IMG/VR virus record: IMGVR_UViG_3300049489_000477
Span: 1-64,000 of that record
Source: a virus
Reading direction: 5' to 3' (one strand)
DNA: 64,000 bases
Position 1 is the stretch's first letter. Each line of letters begins with the position of its first letter. Made by a program: the position numbers and the translations under genes. The notes beneath the pieces are model-generated. The model was not told where the DNA came from. It saw only the letters and a list, made by a program, of their open reading frames with translations, and ran no database searches. Shown piece by piece: positions 35,161 to 42,732 of this stretch.

Positions 35161-37014
35161 TTATGAGCCGTAAGCCTTGAGAAGTACCCAATTAATCTCA
35201 TATCCAGCAACATCAGGAATATCGGACAATACGACATTGAATGATGTTGTTGTACGGTTCGTTATGCCTTGTACATACATGATTGACGAACTTACAGGTA
35301 TGGTCAACGAAACGATTGGGAACGATGTGGCGACTGTGCTATTCGAGTGTGTTACTTCATACACATAGTTACTTGTTGTGCAGGAAATCTTTCCACCCTG
35401 TACCATTGCAGCCAAATTCGAAGTTATAGCACCACTTACAACATTTGTGTATGCTACGGAAGCGTCATAGGCATGAGCAGATGCGTTAGCTGCGAATGTC
35501 TTTGCTTCGGTTACTGCAAGGTTATAAGCATTAGCCGATGCGGCTGATGCAAATGTCTTGGCGTCAATGATAGCAAGATCGTAAGCATGAGCAGATGCTG
35601 CGTATGTTACGACCAATGATGCGTCATAAGCATGAGCAGATGCAGCGTATGAAAGAGTCTTTGCTTCGTTTACTGCAAGATCATAAGCATTAGCCGATGC
35701 GGCTGATGCAAATGTCTTGGCGTCAATGATAGCAAGATCGTAAGCATGAGCAGATGCTGCGTATGTTACGACCAATGATGCATCGTAAGCATGGGCAGAT
35801 GCTGCCGAGGCGAATGTCTTAGCATCTGTGATAGCAAGATTATAAGCATTAGCCGAGGCGTCTGATGCGTATGTTCTGGCTTCAATGATAGCAAGATCAT
35901 ATGCGTGAGCAGAAGCAGCGTAGGATGCTGCGAGGGCGGCACCAGTGATCGAGTCTGCTGTGACAGTTTCAAATCTGGATGTTGTTGCATTCCAACGTGG
36001 AATACCAGATGCTAATGGGTTATCTTCACGGGTAGCAACTGCTTGTGTCGATCCAGAAATACCAACGGCAAATACGTCTCTGGCTTCGTCAAATACGAAC
36101 CAGTACGCAGCACTTGGTGAACCTCTATCAACTTGTATACCTGCGAATCCTTTTGTTACGCCAGGACCAGGCTCACCACTATTGATAACGATGATGTTAT
36201 CACTAACAATAAGTTCTTGAGACGATACTGTTGTTGTTGTACCGGAAACGAAGAGGTTACCGCTAACAACAACATTATTTGTGAATGTCTTTATACCAGC
36301 AATTGATTGGTCACCAGTTAGATGAACAGTTGCATCGTAAACACTGGATGATGCTGCTGCTGCGTATGTCTTGGCTTCGGTTATTGCAAGATTGTATGCG
36401 TTAGCAGATGCGTCTGATGCGAATGTCTTGGCATCAACAATGGCGGCGTCATAAGCATGAGCCGATGCGTTGGCTGCAAAGGTCTTGGCATCAACAATGG
36501 CGGCGTCATAAGCATGAGCCGATGCTGCCGATGCAAATGTCTTGGCGTCAATGATGGCGAGGTCATATGCATGGGCAGATGCTGCATAGGTTACAACCAA
36601 GGATGCATCAAGAGCGTGGGCAGATGCGGCTGATGCAAAGGTCTTGGCATCAACAATGGCAGCGTCATAAGCATGAGCCGATGCGTTGGCTGCAAAGGTC
36701 TTGGCGTCAACAATGGCTGCATCGTAGGCATGAGCAGATGCGGCTGATGCAAAGGTCTTGGCATCGACAATGGCAAGATCGTATGCATGGGCAGATGCGG
36801 CATAAGTCGCTGTCAATGCTGCACGATAAGCATTGGCAGATGCGGCATCAGATGCGCCGACAACCGTACCATCACTTCTCTTTATTTTTATATCGTCTAT
36901 GGTAGCAAACATGAAAACGCCAGTGTTTGCTGGGTTTGTTGCTAGAGTTCCGGTCAGACCGGCTGAGATATCTATAATTTCGGTTGATATACCACCTTTG
37001 AATACGCCTGCCAT
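35161..37014 (-). CDS. Alanine-rich repetitive tail fibre
   Basis: 617 residues. An N-terminal anchor of about 57 residues is followed by two repeat blocks (58-230 and 363-520). Each block is built of units ASAHAYDxAIxDAKTFAxx, 19 residues, or the shorter ASAHALDASLVVTYA, 15 residues; about 19 units in all. Between them is a fibre module with VHLTGDQSIAGIKTF and SDNIIVINSGEPGPGVT, as in the fibre at 4529. The last 80 residues are the shared sandwich-like module. Alanine-rich repeats with regularly spaced aliphatic residues suggest a long trimeric coiled-coil shaft. AGGAG and a late promoter precede the ATG. Confidence 0.8.
   Translation of the reverse strand: MAGVFKGGISTEIIDISAGLTGTLATNPANTGVFMFATIDDIKIKRSDGTVVGASDAASANAYRAALTATYAASAHAYDLAIVDAKTFASAASAHAYDAAIVDAKTFAANASAHAYDAAIVDAKTFASAASAHALDASLVVTYAASAHAYDLAIIDAKTFASAASAHAYDAAIVDAKTFAANASAHAYDAAIVDAKTFASDASANAYNLAITEAKTYAAAASSSVYDATVHLTGDQSIAGIKTFTNNVVVSGNLFVSGTTTTVSSQELIVSDNIIVINSGEPGPGVTKGFAGIQVDRGSPSAAYWFVFDEARDVFAVGISGSTQAVATREDNPLASGIPRWNATTSRFETVTADSITGAALAASYAASAHAYDLAIIEARTYASDASANAYNLAITDAKTFASAASAHAYDASLVVTYAASAHAYDLAIIDAKTFASAASANAYDLAVNEAKTLSYAASAHAYDASLVVTYAASAHAYDLAIIDAKTFASAASANAYNLAVTEAKTFAANASAHAYDASVAYTNVVSGAITSNLAAMVQGGKISCTTSNYVYEVTHSNSTVATSFPIVSLTIPVSSSIMYVQGITNRTTTSFNVVLSDIPDVAGYEINWVLLKAYGS
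35455..35928 (-). repeat. Second alanine-rich repeat block
   Basis: About nine units of the AHAYD or ANAYN type, coding residues 363-520 of the fibre. Confidence 0.8.
36325..36843 (-). repeat. First alanine-rich repeat block
   Basis: About ten units of the AHAYDxAIVDAKTFA type, coding residues 58-230. Adjacent units share long identical DNA stretches, indicating recent unequal recombination. Confidence 0.8.
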
Positions 37015-37034
37015 GGTTGTCTCCTAGTGCTATT

Positions 37035-37042
37035 TATTTATA
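37035..37042 (-). promoter_or_regulatory. T4-type late promoter octamer
   Basis: TATAAATA on the minus strand, 20 bases before the ATG at 37014; AGGAG follows. Confidence 0.7.
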
Positions 37043-37052
37043 TATGATTTCC

Positions 37053-37547
37053 TTAAATTGGGTTATGAACTACCCAATTTATATAATACCCCGATATATT
37101 CGTTGTACCAGACAATACAACCTTAAATGCTCCCGATACCGTATTTGTTACTGAACATACATATTGTACAGCCGATACACTCGGAACTTTCATAGTTGCA
37201 TTAACATTTGCGTCTTGTGGAATAGATGGATGGGTAATTGTATAAATGTCTATGTTTGGGTTACATTCAACGGTACCATACAGTGACGAACCTCCACCAC
37301 CAGTTGCATATATTATCCAATTGCTGTTTGTAATACCACCATATAGCTGGTATGTTTTATTATCAGCAACGACATACACCAACATACCTTCTTTTCTACG
37401 AGGTGACGGTATGGCGTCTCTTTCAGCTACGGTGGCTACCGCTCTATATCCACCGCGACCGTATGTATCGTCATGGGTTGCGTATGTATCCGCTGTATCG
37501 AACGGTACTACTCTTGCTGCGACATTGGTTCCGGGTATGGCTGTCAT
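37053..37547 (-). CDS. Virion protein with RDAIP-type domain and sandwich-like module
   Basis: 164 residues. Residues about 33-78 (YRAVATVAERDAIPSPRRKEG and MLVYVVADNKTYQLYG) match a small domain common in phage fibre and baseplate proteins. Residues about 90-164 are the shared sandwich-like module, more diverged, ending GYYINWVVHNPI. A GAGG site lies six bases before the ATG. The two-domain build suggests a fibre adaptor. Confidence 0.65.
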   Translation of the reverse strand: MTAIPGTNVAARVVPFDTADTYATHDDTYGRGGYRAVATVAERDAIPSPRRKEGMLVYVVADNKTYQLYGGITNSNWIIYATGGGGSSLYGTVECNPNIDIYTITHPSIPQDANVNATMKVPSVSAVQYVCSVTNTVSGAFKVVLSGTTNISGYYINWVVHNPI

Positions 37548-37556
37548 ATAACCTCG

Positions 37557-38540
37557 TTATGAAAATACCGCAGAGATTGAAGATCCATTCTGAACATTAT
37601 AACATCTGTATATGTAATAATTTTCTACAACACTCGTTCCACTGGTAACAGAAATGGTCGCTGGGGATACCGTTGAGACTGGAGGATTTAAAGGGTCGTA
37701 CCAATCAGTGAAAACTAAACTATTAATGACGGCTGTAGCTGTTCCAAGAGCCGCTGGGTAAGCGTAATAAAAATAATTTCCGCCAGAAGGAACAGCACAA
37801 TTAAATGTCATGGATTTTGCTTTGGCATTTGACAATTCATTGAATCCAGCCAATAGTTGTGCATTTGACGGTAATGAACCAGAGGCTGGTATGGTTCCCC
37901 AATACCTTCTCTTAAGGAATGTCATCGTGGCGTTTGCGGAAACATTTGTTATACCATTGGATGCTGTTAATGTAAATGTTGTGGTGGATGTATATGGTCC
38001 AGTTGCGAAGTGGTTTAAAGATGGTGGGGGTGATATAGATTGTCCAAGAATGCCTTGGCTTATCACTGGATTACTACCACCATATGACCATGTTAAGCTG
38101 GCTGGTGATTGTGATACGCCAAGTTCAACGGTTGATGGTGACACATTCAAGCTTGCCGACAATGGTGTATATAATGAAATGATAAATCTGTTGGCGGTTA
38201 CTTCTATAACTTGTATGCCGTTTACGCCTGTTATACCGACTGAAATATCCGAAAGAATGGATAGTGCGAATGTATTGGCTGCTACAAGTGTTGATGCTGT
38301 TGCTTCTGCAACGGTTGTGTCGAGTGTTGCATTATCAACGATGTTTAATTGATCTGGAGTTACGAATTGGAGCATATCTCCAGACAAACCAGTTGCGGTT
38401 GGTGCTGGTGCCATACCCAATAATGTTAGATTCTGTCCTCTTTCATAAGGAAGAACATATCCAGCCGAAGGATTAGACGATTGTGCGCCTACCTTAACTA
38501 CACCGTAAATCTCAAGGTCACCGTAATTTGTATTTGCCAT
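37557..38540 (-). CDS. Fibre-type virion protein with Ig-like domain
   Basis: 327 residues. The N-terminus (NTNYGDLEIYGVVKVG, then GQNLTLLG) is a phage fibre start motif. A segment of about 90 residues (from SLNVSPSTVELGVS to TMTFLKRRYWGTIP) has the strand pattern of a phage Ig-like domain, with TFTLTASNG and NATMTF strands, and the following YYAYPAALG and WYDP segments are typical of proteins with that domain. Start is within a TAATG overlap with the 136-aa gene. Confidence 0.65.
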   Translation of the reverse strand: MANTNYGDLEIYGVVKVGAQSSNPSAGYVLPYERGQNLTLLGMAPAPTATGLSGDMLQFVTPDQLNIVDNATLDTTVAEATASTLVAANTFALSILSDISVGITGVNGIQVIEVTANRFIISLYTPLSASLNVSPSTVELGVSQSPASLTWSYGGSNPVISQGILGQSISPPPSLNHFATGPYTSTTTFTLTASNGITNVSANATMTFLKRRYWGTIPASGSLPSNAQLLAGFNELSNAKAKSMTFNCAVPSGGNYFYYAYPAALGTATAVINSLVFTDWYDPLNPPVSTVSPATISVTSGTSVVENYYIYRCYNVQNGSSISAVFS

Positions 38541-38950
38541 TATGCGATACTTTCAGCGATTTTAAGTGGTGGAAGTAGATTCGTCATGTTTGAATTGTGC
38601 TTCATGTTTATAAGTCTCATGGCTTCATCACTTATTTTCCTAACTATCTCTTTATCGGCGTCTGGTAACGAATTCCACATCTGAGCTATATCCGTATTTA
38701 ATGTAACTTGTATTTTATCTAAATTTTCTCTTGATCCTACAACATTTTTAACAGCAATCGGATATATTGGAGCCAACATGACAATAATGCTATTTTGATC
38801 GTTTCGTGGTAGTTGTTGTATTTTTCCATCAGACAATAACCAAATGACTACTCGCTGTAACGGTACATAGTTTTTTGCACCACCGGAAAATGTTGGGTCT
38901 TCGTATAAATTAGTATAGAAGCTCTCAAGAAGCGTAAGCCACAAATCCAT
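38540..38950 (-). CDS. Hypothetical protein, first gene of the fibre unit
   Basis: 136 residues, mostly helical, with DLWLTLLESFYTNLYEDPTF and an acidic, Met-rich C-terminus. AGAGGT precedes the ATG and a late promoter octamer lies 15 bases upstream. Its stop overlaps the next ATG. No family recognised; a baseplate or fibre adaptor is possible from position. Confidence 0.55.
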   Translation of the reverse strand: MDLWLTLLESFYTNLYEDPTFSGGAKNYVPLQRVVIWLLSDGKIQQLPRNDQNSIIVMLAPIYPIAVKNVVGSRENLDKIQVTLNTDIAQMWNSLPDADKEIVRKISDEAMRLINMKHNSNMTNLLPPLKIAESIA

Positions 38951-38965
38951 GAATGACCTCTAACT

Positions 38966-38973
38966 TATTTATA
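38966..38973 (-). promoter_or_regulatory. T4-type late promoter octamer
   Basis: TATAAATA on the minus strand, 15 bases before the ATG at 38950. Confidence 0.7.
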
Positions 38974-38990
38974 CAATTCGACAGTTATTA

Positions 38991-39026
38991 AAAACAAAAA
39001 AATAAGCCACTAAAAAGTGGCTTATT
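38991..39026 (-). terminator. Intrinsic terminator after guaC
   Basis: Perfect 11-bp stem (AATAAGCCACT with AGTGGCTTATT), four-base loop and minus-strand TTTTTGTTTT tail. It separates the GMP reductase unit from the late unit beginning at 38966. Confidence 0.92.
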
Positions 39027-39051
39027 TAAAAGTGTCGTTAACGAGGTAATA

Positions 39052-40038
39052 TTAACTAACGGTTATCAACTCAGCACCCATTAAGTCATGTAATACGGTG
39101 CCACCAGCATAACTCACGCTGCTTTGAAGGTCTTCCTTCAACTCAATAAGCAATTTTTCCATACTTCCCTTGTAATCGATGAGGATCTTCTTTCCTTCGA
39201 CGTTTTTATACTCGCCTTTGTTGTATTGGCTAGCCGAGCCATAATATTCTTTATATTGGTGCGGACGAAGCCCATCAAGAGACACTTCAATGATGTTTCC
39301 TGCTGATTCCTCGTATCCAGCAAAGAAACTGCCAGCCATGACCATATCGGCTCCACAAGCGATTGCTTTGGCAATATCACCATGCTCAACAATACCACCA
39401 TCGGCAATGAGTGGAATGTTAACGCCATTACAGTATTCCGCACAATCTAATACCGTGGAAACCATGGGGCGATGAAATCCCGTCTTGTTTTTTGTAATGC
39501 AAACTTTTCCACCAGCAATTCCAGCCTTAATAGCTGATGCACCCCACTTGTGTAACTCTTCACATGCTTTAGCGGTTGCGACATTCCCGACAATAAGGAA
39601 TGTTTTACCAACACAAAAGTTTTCATTAACATACTTGATCATTTTCTCAGCTTTTGGACACCAGCCATTCGCCACATCAAGTGTGATATATTCTGGACAT
39701 AGATGTGCTTTCACAAGTTCATCTAACTGGCTATAAGTATCTTCATTAACCCCTATGCTTACTGAGGCTATAAGATTCTGAGACTGCATTCTGTGTGTAA
39801 ATGCTACCAAGTCAACGCCGAAGCGGTGCATCGTATAAAATATATTCTTTTTTGCCAGGTACTCGCATGTTTCTTCGTTGACAACCGACTTCATATTCGC
39901 TGGATATACGGGCAATGCGAATTTTCGACCTCCGAACACAACAGAAATATCACATTCTTTTCTACTTCCGACCTTAGTTTTACCTGGAAGAAGATAAACA
40001 TCCGAGTAGTTGTATTCGCGTCTTAATATTTTAGACAT
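39052..40038 (-). CDS. guaC: GMP reductase
   Basis: 328 residues from the ATG at 40038, which has AAGGA five bases upstream; an in-frame ATG two codons earlier overlaps that site. The TIM barrel of the IMPDH/GMPR family is clear: [31 protein letters not shown], the catalytic loop [15 protein letters not shown] (Cys near residue 178), [27 protein letters not shown], and the C-terminal EYYGSAS with NVEGK and [10 protein letters not shown]. The single Cys loop GGKVC.T, the absence of CBS domains and the length of about 330 favour GMP reductase over IMP dehydrogenase. It converts GMP to IMP with NADPH. It has its own promoter and terminator. Confidence 0.85.
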   Translation of the reverse strand: MSKILRREYNYSDVYLLPGKTKVGSRKECDISVVFGGRKFALPVYPANMKSVVNEETCEYLAKKNIFYTMHRFGVDLVAFTHRMQSQNLIASVSIGVNEDTYSQLDELVKAHLCPEYITLDVANGWCPKAEKMIKYVNENFCVGKTFLIVGNVATAKACEELHKWGASAIKAGIAGGKVCITKNKTGFHRPMVSTVLDCAEYCNGVNIPLIADGGIVEHGDIAKAIACGADMVMAGSFFAGYEESAGNIIEVSLDGLRPHQYKEYYGSASQYNKGEYKNVEGKKILIDYKGSMEKLLIELKEDLQSSVSYAGGTVLHDLMGAELITVS

Positions 40039-40056
40039 ACGCATCCTTTCTCAATC

Positions 40057-40083
40057 ATTATAAGAAAGGATAAAGATTTTCAA
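40057..40083 (-). promoter_or_regulatory. Sigma70-like promoter of guaC
   Basis: TATAAT (40057-40062) with TTGAAA 15 bases upstream (40078-40083) on the minus strand. The short spacer makes the -35 uncertain. The leader contains the AAGGA site. Confidence 0.45.
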
Positions 40084-40460
40084 TCTGCTTTCTTGGGAAA
40101 CCAGCAATCCATATCAACCTTGAAACTAAAAATTATAGATTCAGTCTCACGAAGGTTGGCTTTTATAACTTCCAATTCGTTGTTTGAAATTTTAAAGCAC
40201 CGCACAACAAACCAATCTTTTCCATCTTTTGATTTGGTGACGGCTTTATCTTTATAAACACCGGTCTGATCAAATACCATAAGCGGCATATTTTTAGAGA
40301 AAAATTCTTTCACTTCATCCAGTGTCGTGAAATATTTTGATTCCATCAAATGAACCTTGTTGGCATCGGCTGTTGCGGCAAAAACGGGAACATTAACGAC
40401 AATGAAATTACATCCAAGCTCACGAAGTTCCTTTTTACCAAGCCACTTTAAGTCACCCAT
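40080..40460 (-). CDS. Hypothetical protein between methyltransferase and guaC
   Basis: 126 residues from the ATG at 40460, which follows the upstream stop by two bases and has GGAG six bases ahead; the longer frame overlaps the methyltransferase. The pattern FIVVNVPVFAATADANKVHLM suggests an alpha-beta fold; KSKDGKDWFVVRCFKI and SIIFSFKVDMDCWF are strands. No catalytic motif recognised. Confidence 0.58.
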   Translation of the reverse strand: MGDLKWLGKKELRELGCNFIVVNVPVFAATADANKVHLMESKYFTTLDEVKEFFSKNMPLMVFDQTGVYKDKAVTKSKDGKDWFVVRCFKISNNELEVIKANLRETESIIFSFKVDMDCWFPKKAD

Positions 40461-40462
40461 AC

Positions 40463-41053
40463 TTACTCCTTTGTAATGTGCCAACAACGTCCGTTATTAG
40501 CAACGTTAAATTTGTTATTTTTGCAAAAGTCCACAACGGCTTCCCTAACCGTGAATCTTTTCTTTAGGCGACGATTTTTCCATGCCCAATCGTCTCCGAC
40601 TATTATAGCAGATGGGAACAATCTAAATGAAGTTTCTAAATCTTTTAAAACATCTTGATATTCATGACTCGCATCTATAAAGATCATTTCTGGACTGAAC
40701 CCCATATCTTTACACCACATCAATCCTGTTATCGTGTCGGTTTTAACTGGTAATATGCGGTCCCGATACTCCCAGCAGTTGACTATAAAAGTTTCATATA
40801 AAGTTGGCAGCTTACCTTTTACATCCGATCTTTCCAAGTGTTCAATCGATCCCTTCCAGTGATCAATCGCTATGACTTTGGCTTGTGTATTTTCACAAAA
40901 CCATCGGGTGCTTGATCCAAGCCATGATCCCAATTCAATAATAGTTTTCATGTCTGGTTTTAAAAGAGGCTTAAGGTAATCTTTTAAATCACGATTAAAC
41001 CAGCCATGATTATCGGCTGGTACAGCCGGTTTTTCTGCGGGGTATGTAAACAT
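40463..41053 (-). CDS. Class I SAM-dependent methyltransferase, probably leaderless
   Basis: 196 residues. The SAM motif is TIIELGSWLGSSTRWF (about 37-52), with an acidic AIDHWKGS following and FIDASHEYQDVLKDL at about 125-139, the pattern of Methyltransf_24/CmcI-like enzymes. The C-terminus has basic residues (KNRRLKKRF). Substrate is unknown; small-molecule or sugar methylation is typical for this family. There is no Shine-Dalgarno; an extended -10 with six-base spacing precedes the ATG. Confidence 0.75.
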   Translation of the reverse strand: MFTYPAEKPAVPADNHGWFNRDLKDYLKPLLKPDMKTIIELGSWLGSSTRWFCENTQAKVIAIDHWKGSIEHLERSDVKGKLPTLYETFIVNCWEYRDRILPVKTDTITGLMWCKDMGFSPEMIFIDASHEYQDVLKDLETSFRLFPSAIIVGDDWAWKNRRLKKRFTVREAVVDFCKNNKFNVANNGRCWHITKE

Positions 41054-41059
41054 AAGTTA

Positions 41060-41068
41060 ATTATAACA
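41060..41068 (-). promoter_or_regulatory. Extended -10 promoter placed for a leaderless mRNA
   Basis: TG-T-TATAAT followed by TAACTT and the ATG at 41053. The six-base interval predicts transcription from the start codon. Confidence 0.55.
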
Positions 41069-41070
41069 GA

Positions 41071-42729
41071 TTATGGTGAGCTAGACGAACTGTTGTCCAT
41101 AATTATTATACCAGAGAAACTACTGATACTTGATTGTGAATCGGACCATGTACTGAATGATCTACTTGAATGACTGCTATCCGAGCTTGACGAGCTTGAG
41201 CTTGAGGATGATGAGCTATTTGACGATGAGCTATTTGACGAACGGCTGGATGAGCTAGATGACGAGACGCTAGATGATGTCAGCAATGGACCCATCGAAT
41301 CTGAATCGCTCATTGACGATGATGAGGACGATGGCTTTGGTTGACACAATGATGTAGCCTTGACATCGGCATATGTGTTTGTGTTTTCGGTATGTTGTGG
41401 ACCATCAAGGTACAATTCTGAAACATTTAACTGCAACATATCCGATTCTTCGGATTCATATGTTGGCATGGATGTTTCATCTATCCATTCTCTCGTCAAC
41501 TCTTCGTTATATAAGAATCTGCCTTGTGGTTGCATCTTATCGGATCTAGTAAACAGATCGAAGAAACCGCTTGTAGCTTTGGTAAGTACCAAAAGCTCAA
41601 CATCTTGACGGTATACTTTGTTTTCTTGCTTATCCCAATCTCTTTCAAATGTTCTGTAGTAATCACTGGATTCATCGTCAGAGCAATTTCTATAATGAGT
41701 CGTATACTTCATGATTCTATAATTCCACATGAAGTAACCGTCTGTTGTCTCTTCTGCCTTGACTCTGTAGTACCAACCACTTCTTATGAAATATGGAACA
41801 ATAGGTGAACCAGAAATATCAGGATCGTATGGTCCAGATGTGACTGTGAATGTATATGTGTCTGCTGTCCAGCTACAGAATTCACCATCACAGCCAAGTG
41901 TGGCAAGTTCTTGCTTCTTTCTAAAGTCATATCCACAGACATATGTGATGGCTTTCTCTGAGCAATAATCTTCCGGTTGGACTGAGCTTGAAATCGACAG
42001 TGGATCATCGATATCTGCACCACTGTAATATGGATCGTCACAACATGGTATTGGTCTGGTGCATTCTTCGTCAAACCGTAACTGGAGTGTATTTCCAGTG
42101 TCTTGAATTTTTACACACTTACCAGCTATCAGCTTATTCATGTAAAAAGTCGTATTACCATACTTATCAACAGTCTTGTGGGTGAATAAGCTTGGGTTGA
42201 ATGACGATGTATTCTTTATATCAAAGGTATGTGCTTTGACTACCAATGAGTCTGGTTTCACCGATTGAGTAACCGTCGAATATGATCCATCTGGTTGCTT
42301 ATAGTAGGTTACGCCGTCGTATCCAACATAGAAGCTTGCGTCACTGGCTTCAAGAACGATCCATGCAGCCGATGATGTTGTTCCAGTATTTGTCAGACTC
42401 TTGAAGAAGTAGGATATATCACCACTTGCATGTTGTGTATATGAAAGGAGATTGTATGCGCTCAAATTCGGTGTGTATGGTTCGAAGTCAAAGAATTTTG
42501 CATCAATGAATGTATTCGGATCTATATCGGTTGGATTATCAATGCGTATGTTACGACCAGGCACAATGGTTCCAAACATGAATGTGGCGAAACAATTGTC
42601 GCCTTCTTTTAAGACATTCTGCTTCTGTGGGGTATCAACTAAATGCGTTTTACCGACATAAACGAAGCCCTCTGTCGTTGCGAGATTTTTCACTTCAAAT
42701 ACATTGGCTGGTACTGAGTTTTCTAACAT
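41071..42729 (-). CDS. Virion-type protein with serine-rich C-terminal tail
   Basis: 552 residues. Residues 1-230 form a beta-rich domain (VYVGKTHLVDTP, FATFMFGTIVPGRNI). A Cys-rich region (CTRPIPCCDDPYY, CSEKAITYVCGYD, LGCDGEFC) at about 228-285 may bind metal or form disulfides. The last 87 residues are about 60% serine with Asp, Met and Asn, ending in a short hydrophobic GIIIMD before more serines. It lies three bases after a second serine-tail protein of similar length, so the two may act together or be paralogues. Family not recognised. Confidence 0.6.
   Translation of the reverse strand: MLENSVPANVFEVKNLATTEGFVYVGKTHLVDTPQKQNVLKEGDNCFATFMFGTIVPGRNIRIDNPTDIDPNTFIDAKFFDFEPYTPNLSAYNLLSYTQHASGDISYFFKSLTNTGTTSSAAWIVLEASDASFYVGYDGVTYYKQPDGSYSTVTQSVKPDSLVVKAHTFDIKNTSSFNPSLFTHKTVDKYGNTTFYMNKLIAGKCVKIQDTGNTLQLRFDEECTRPIPCCDDPYYSGADIDDPLSISSSVQPEDYCSEKAITYVCGYDFRKKQELATLGCDGEFCSWTADTYTFTVTSGPYDPDISGSPIVPYFIRSGWYYRVKAEETTDGYFMWNYRIMKYTTHYRNCSDDESSDYYRTFERDWDKQENKVYRQDVELLVLTKATSGFFDLFTRSDKMQPQGRFLYNEELTREWIDETSMPTYESEESDMLQLNVSELYLDGPQHTENTNTYADVKATSLCQPKPSSSSSSMSDSDSMGPLLTSSSVSSSSSSSRSSNSSSSNSSSSSSSSSSSSDSSHSSRSFSTWSDSQSSISSFSGIIIMDNSSSSSP
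41074..41334 (-). repeat. Serine-rich low-complexity tail
   Basis: Codes the last 87 residues of the 552-aa protein. Serine is encoded by TCN and AGY codons mixed together rather than by one repeated codon. Confidence 0.8.
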
Positions 42730-42732
42730 GTA

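Noticed and set aside
39052-40038. IMP dehydrogenase rather than GMP reductase
   Set aside because: No CBS domains, length about 330, and the loop and C-terminal motifs fit GMP reductase better; biochemical proof is lacking.
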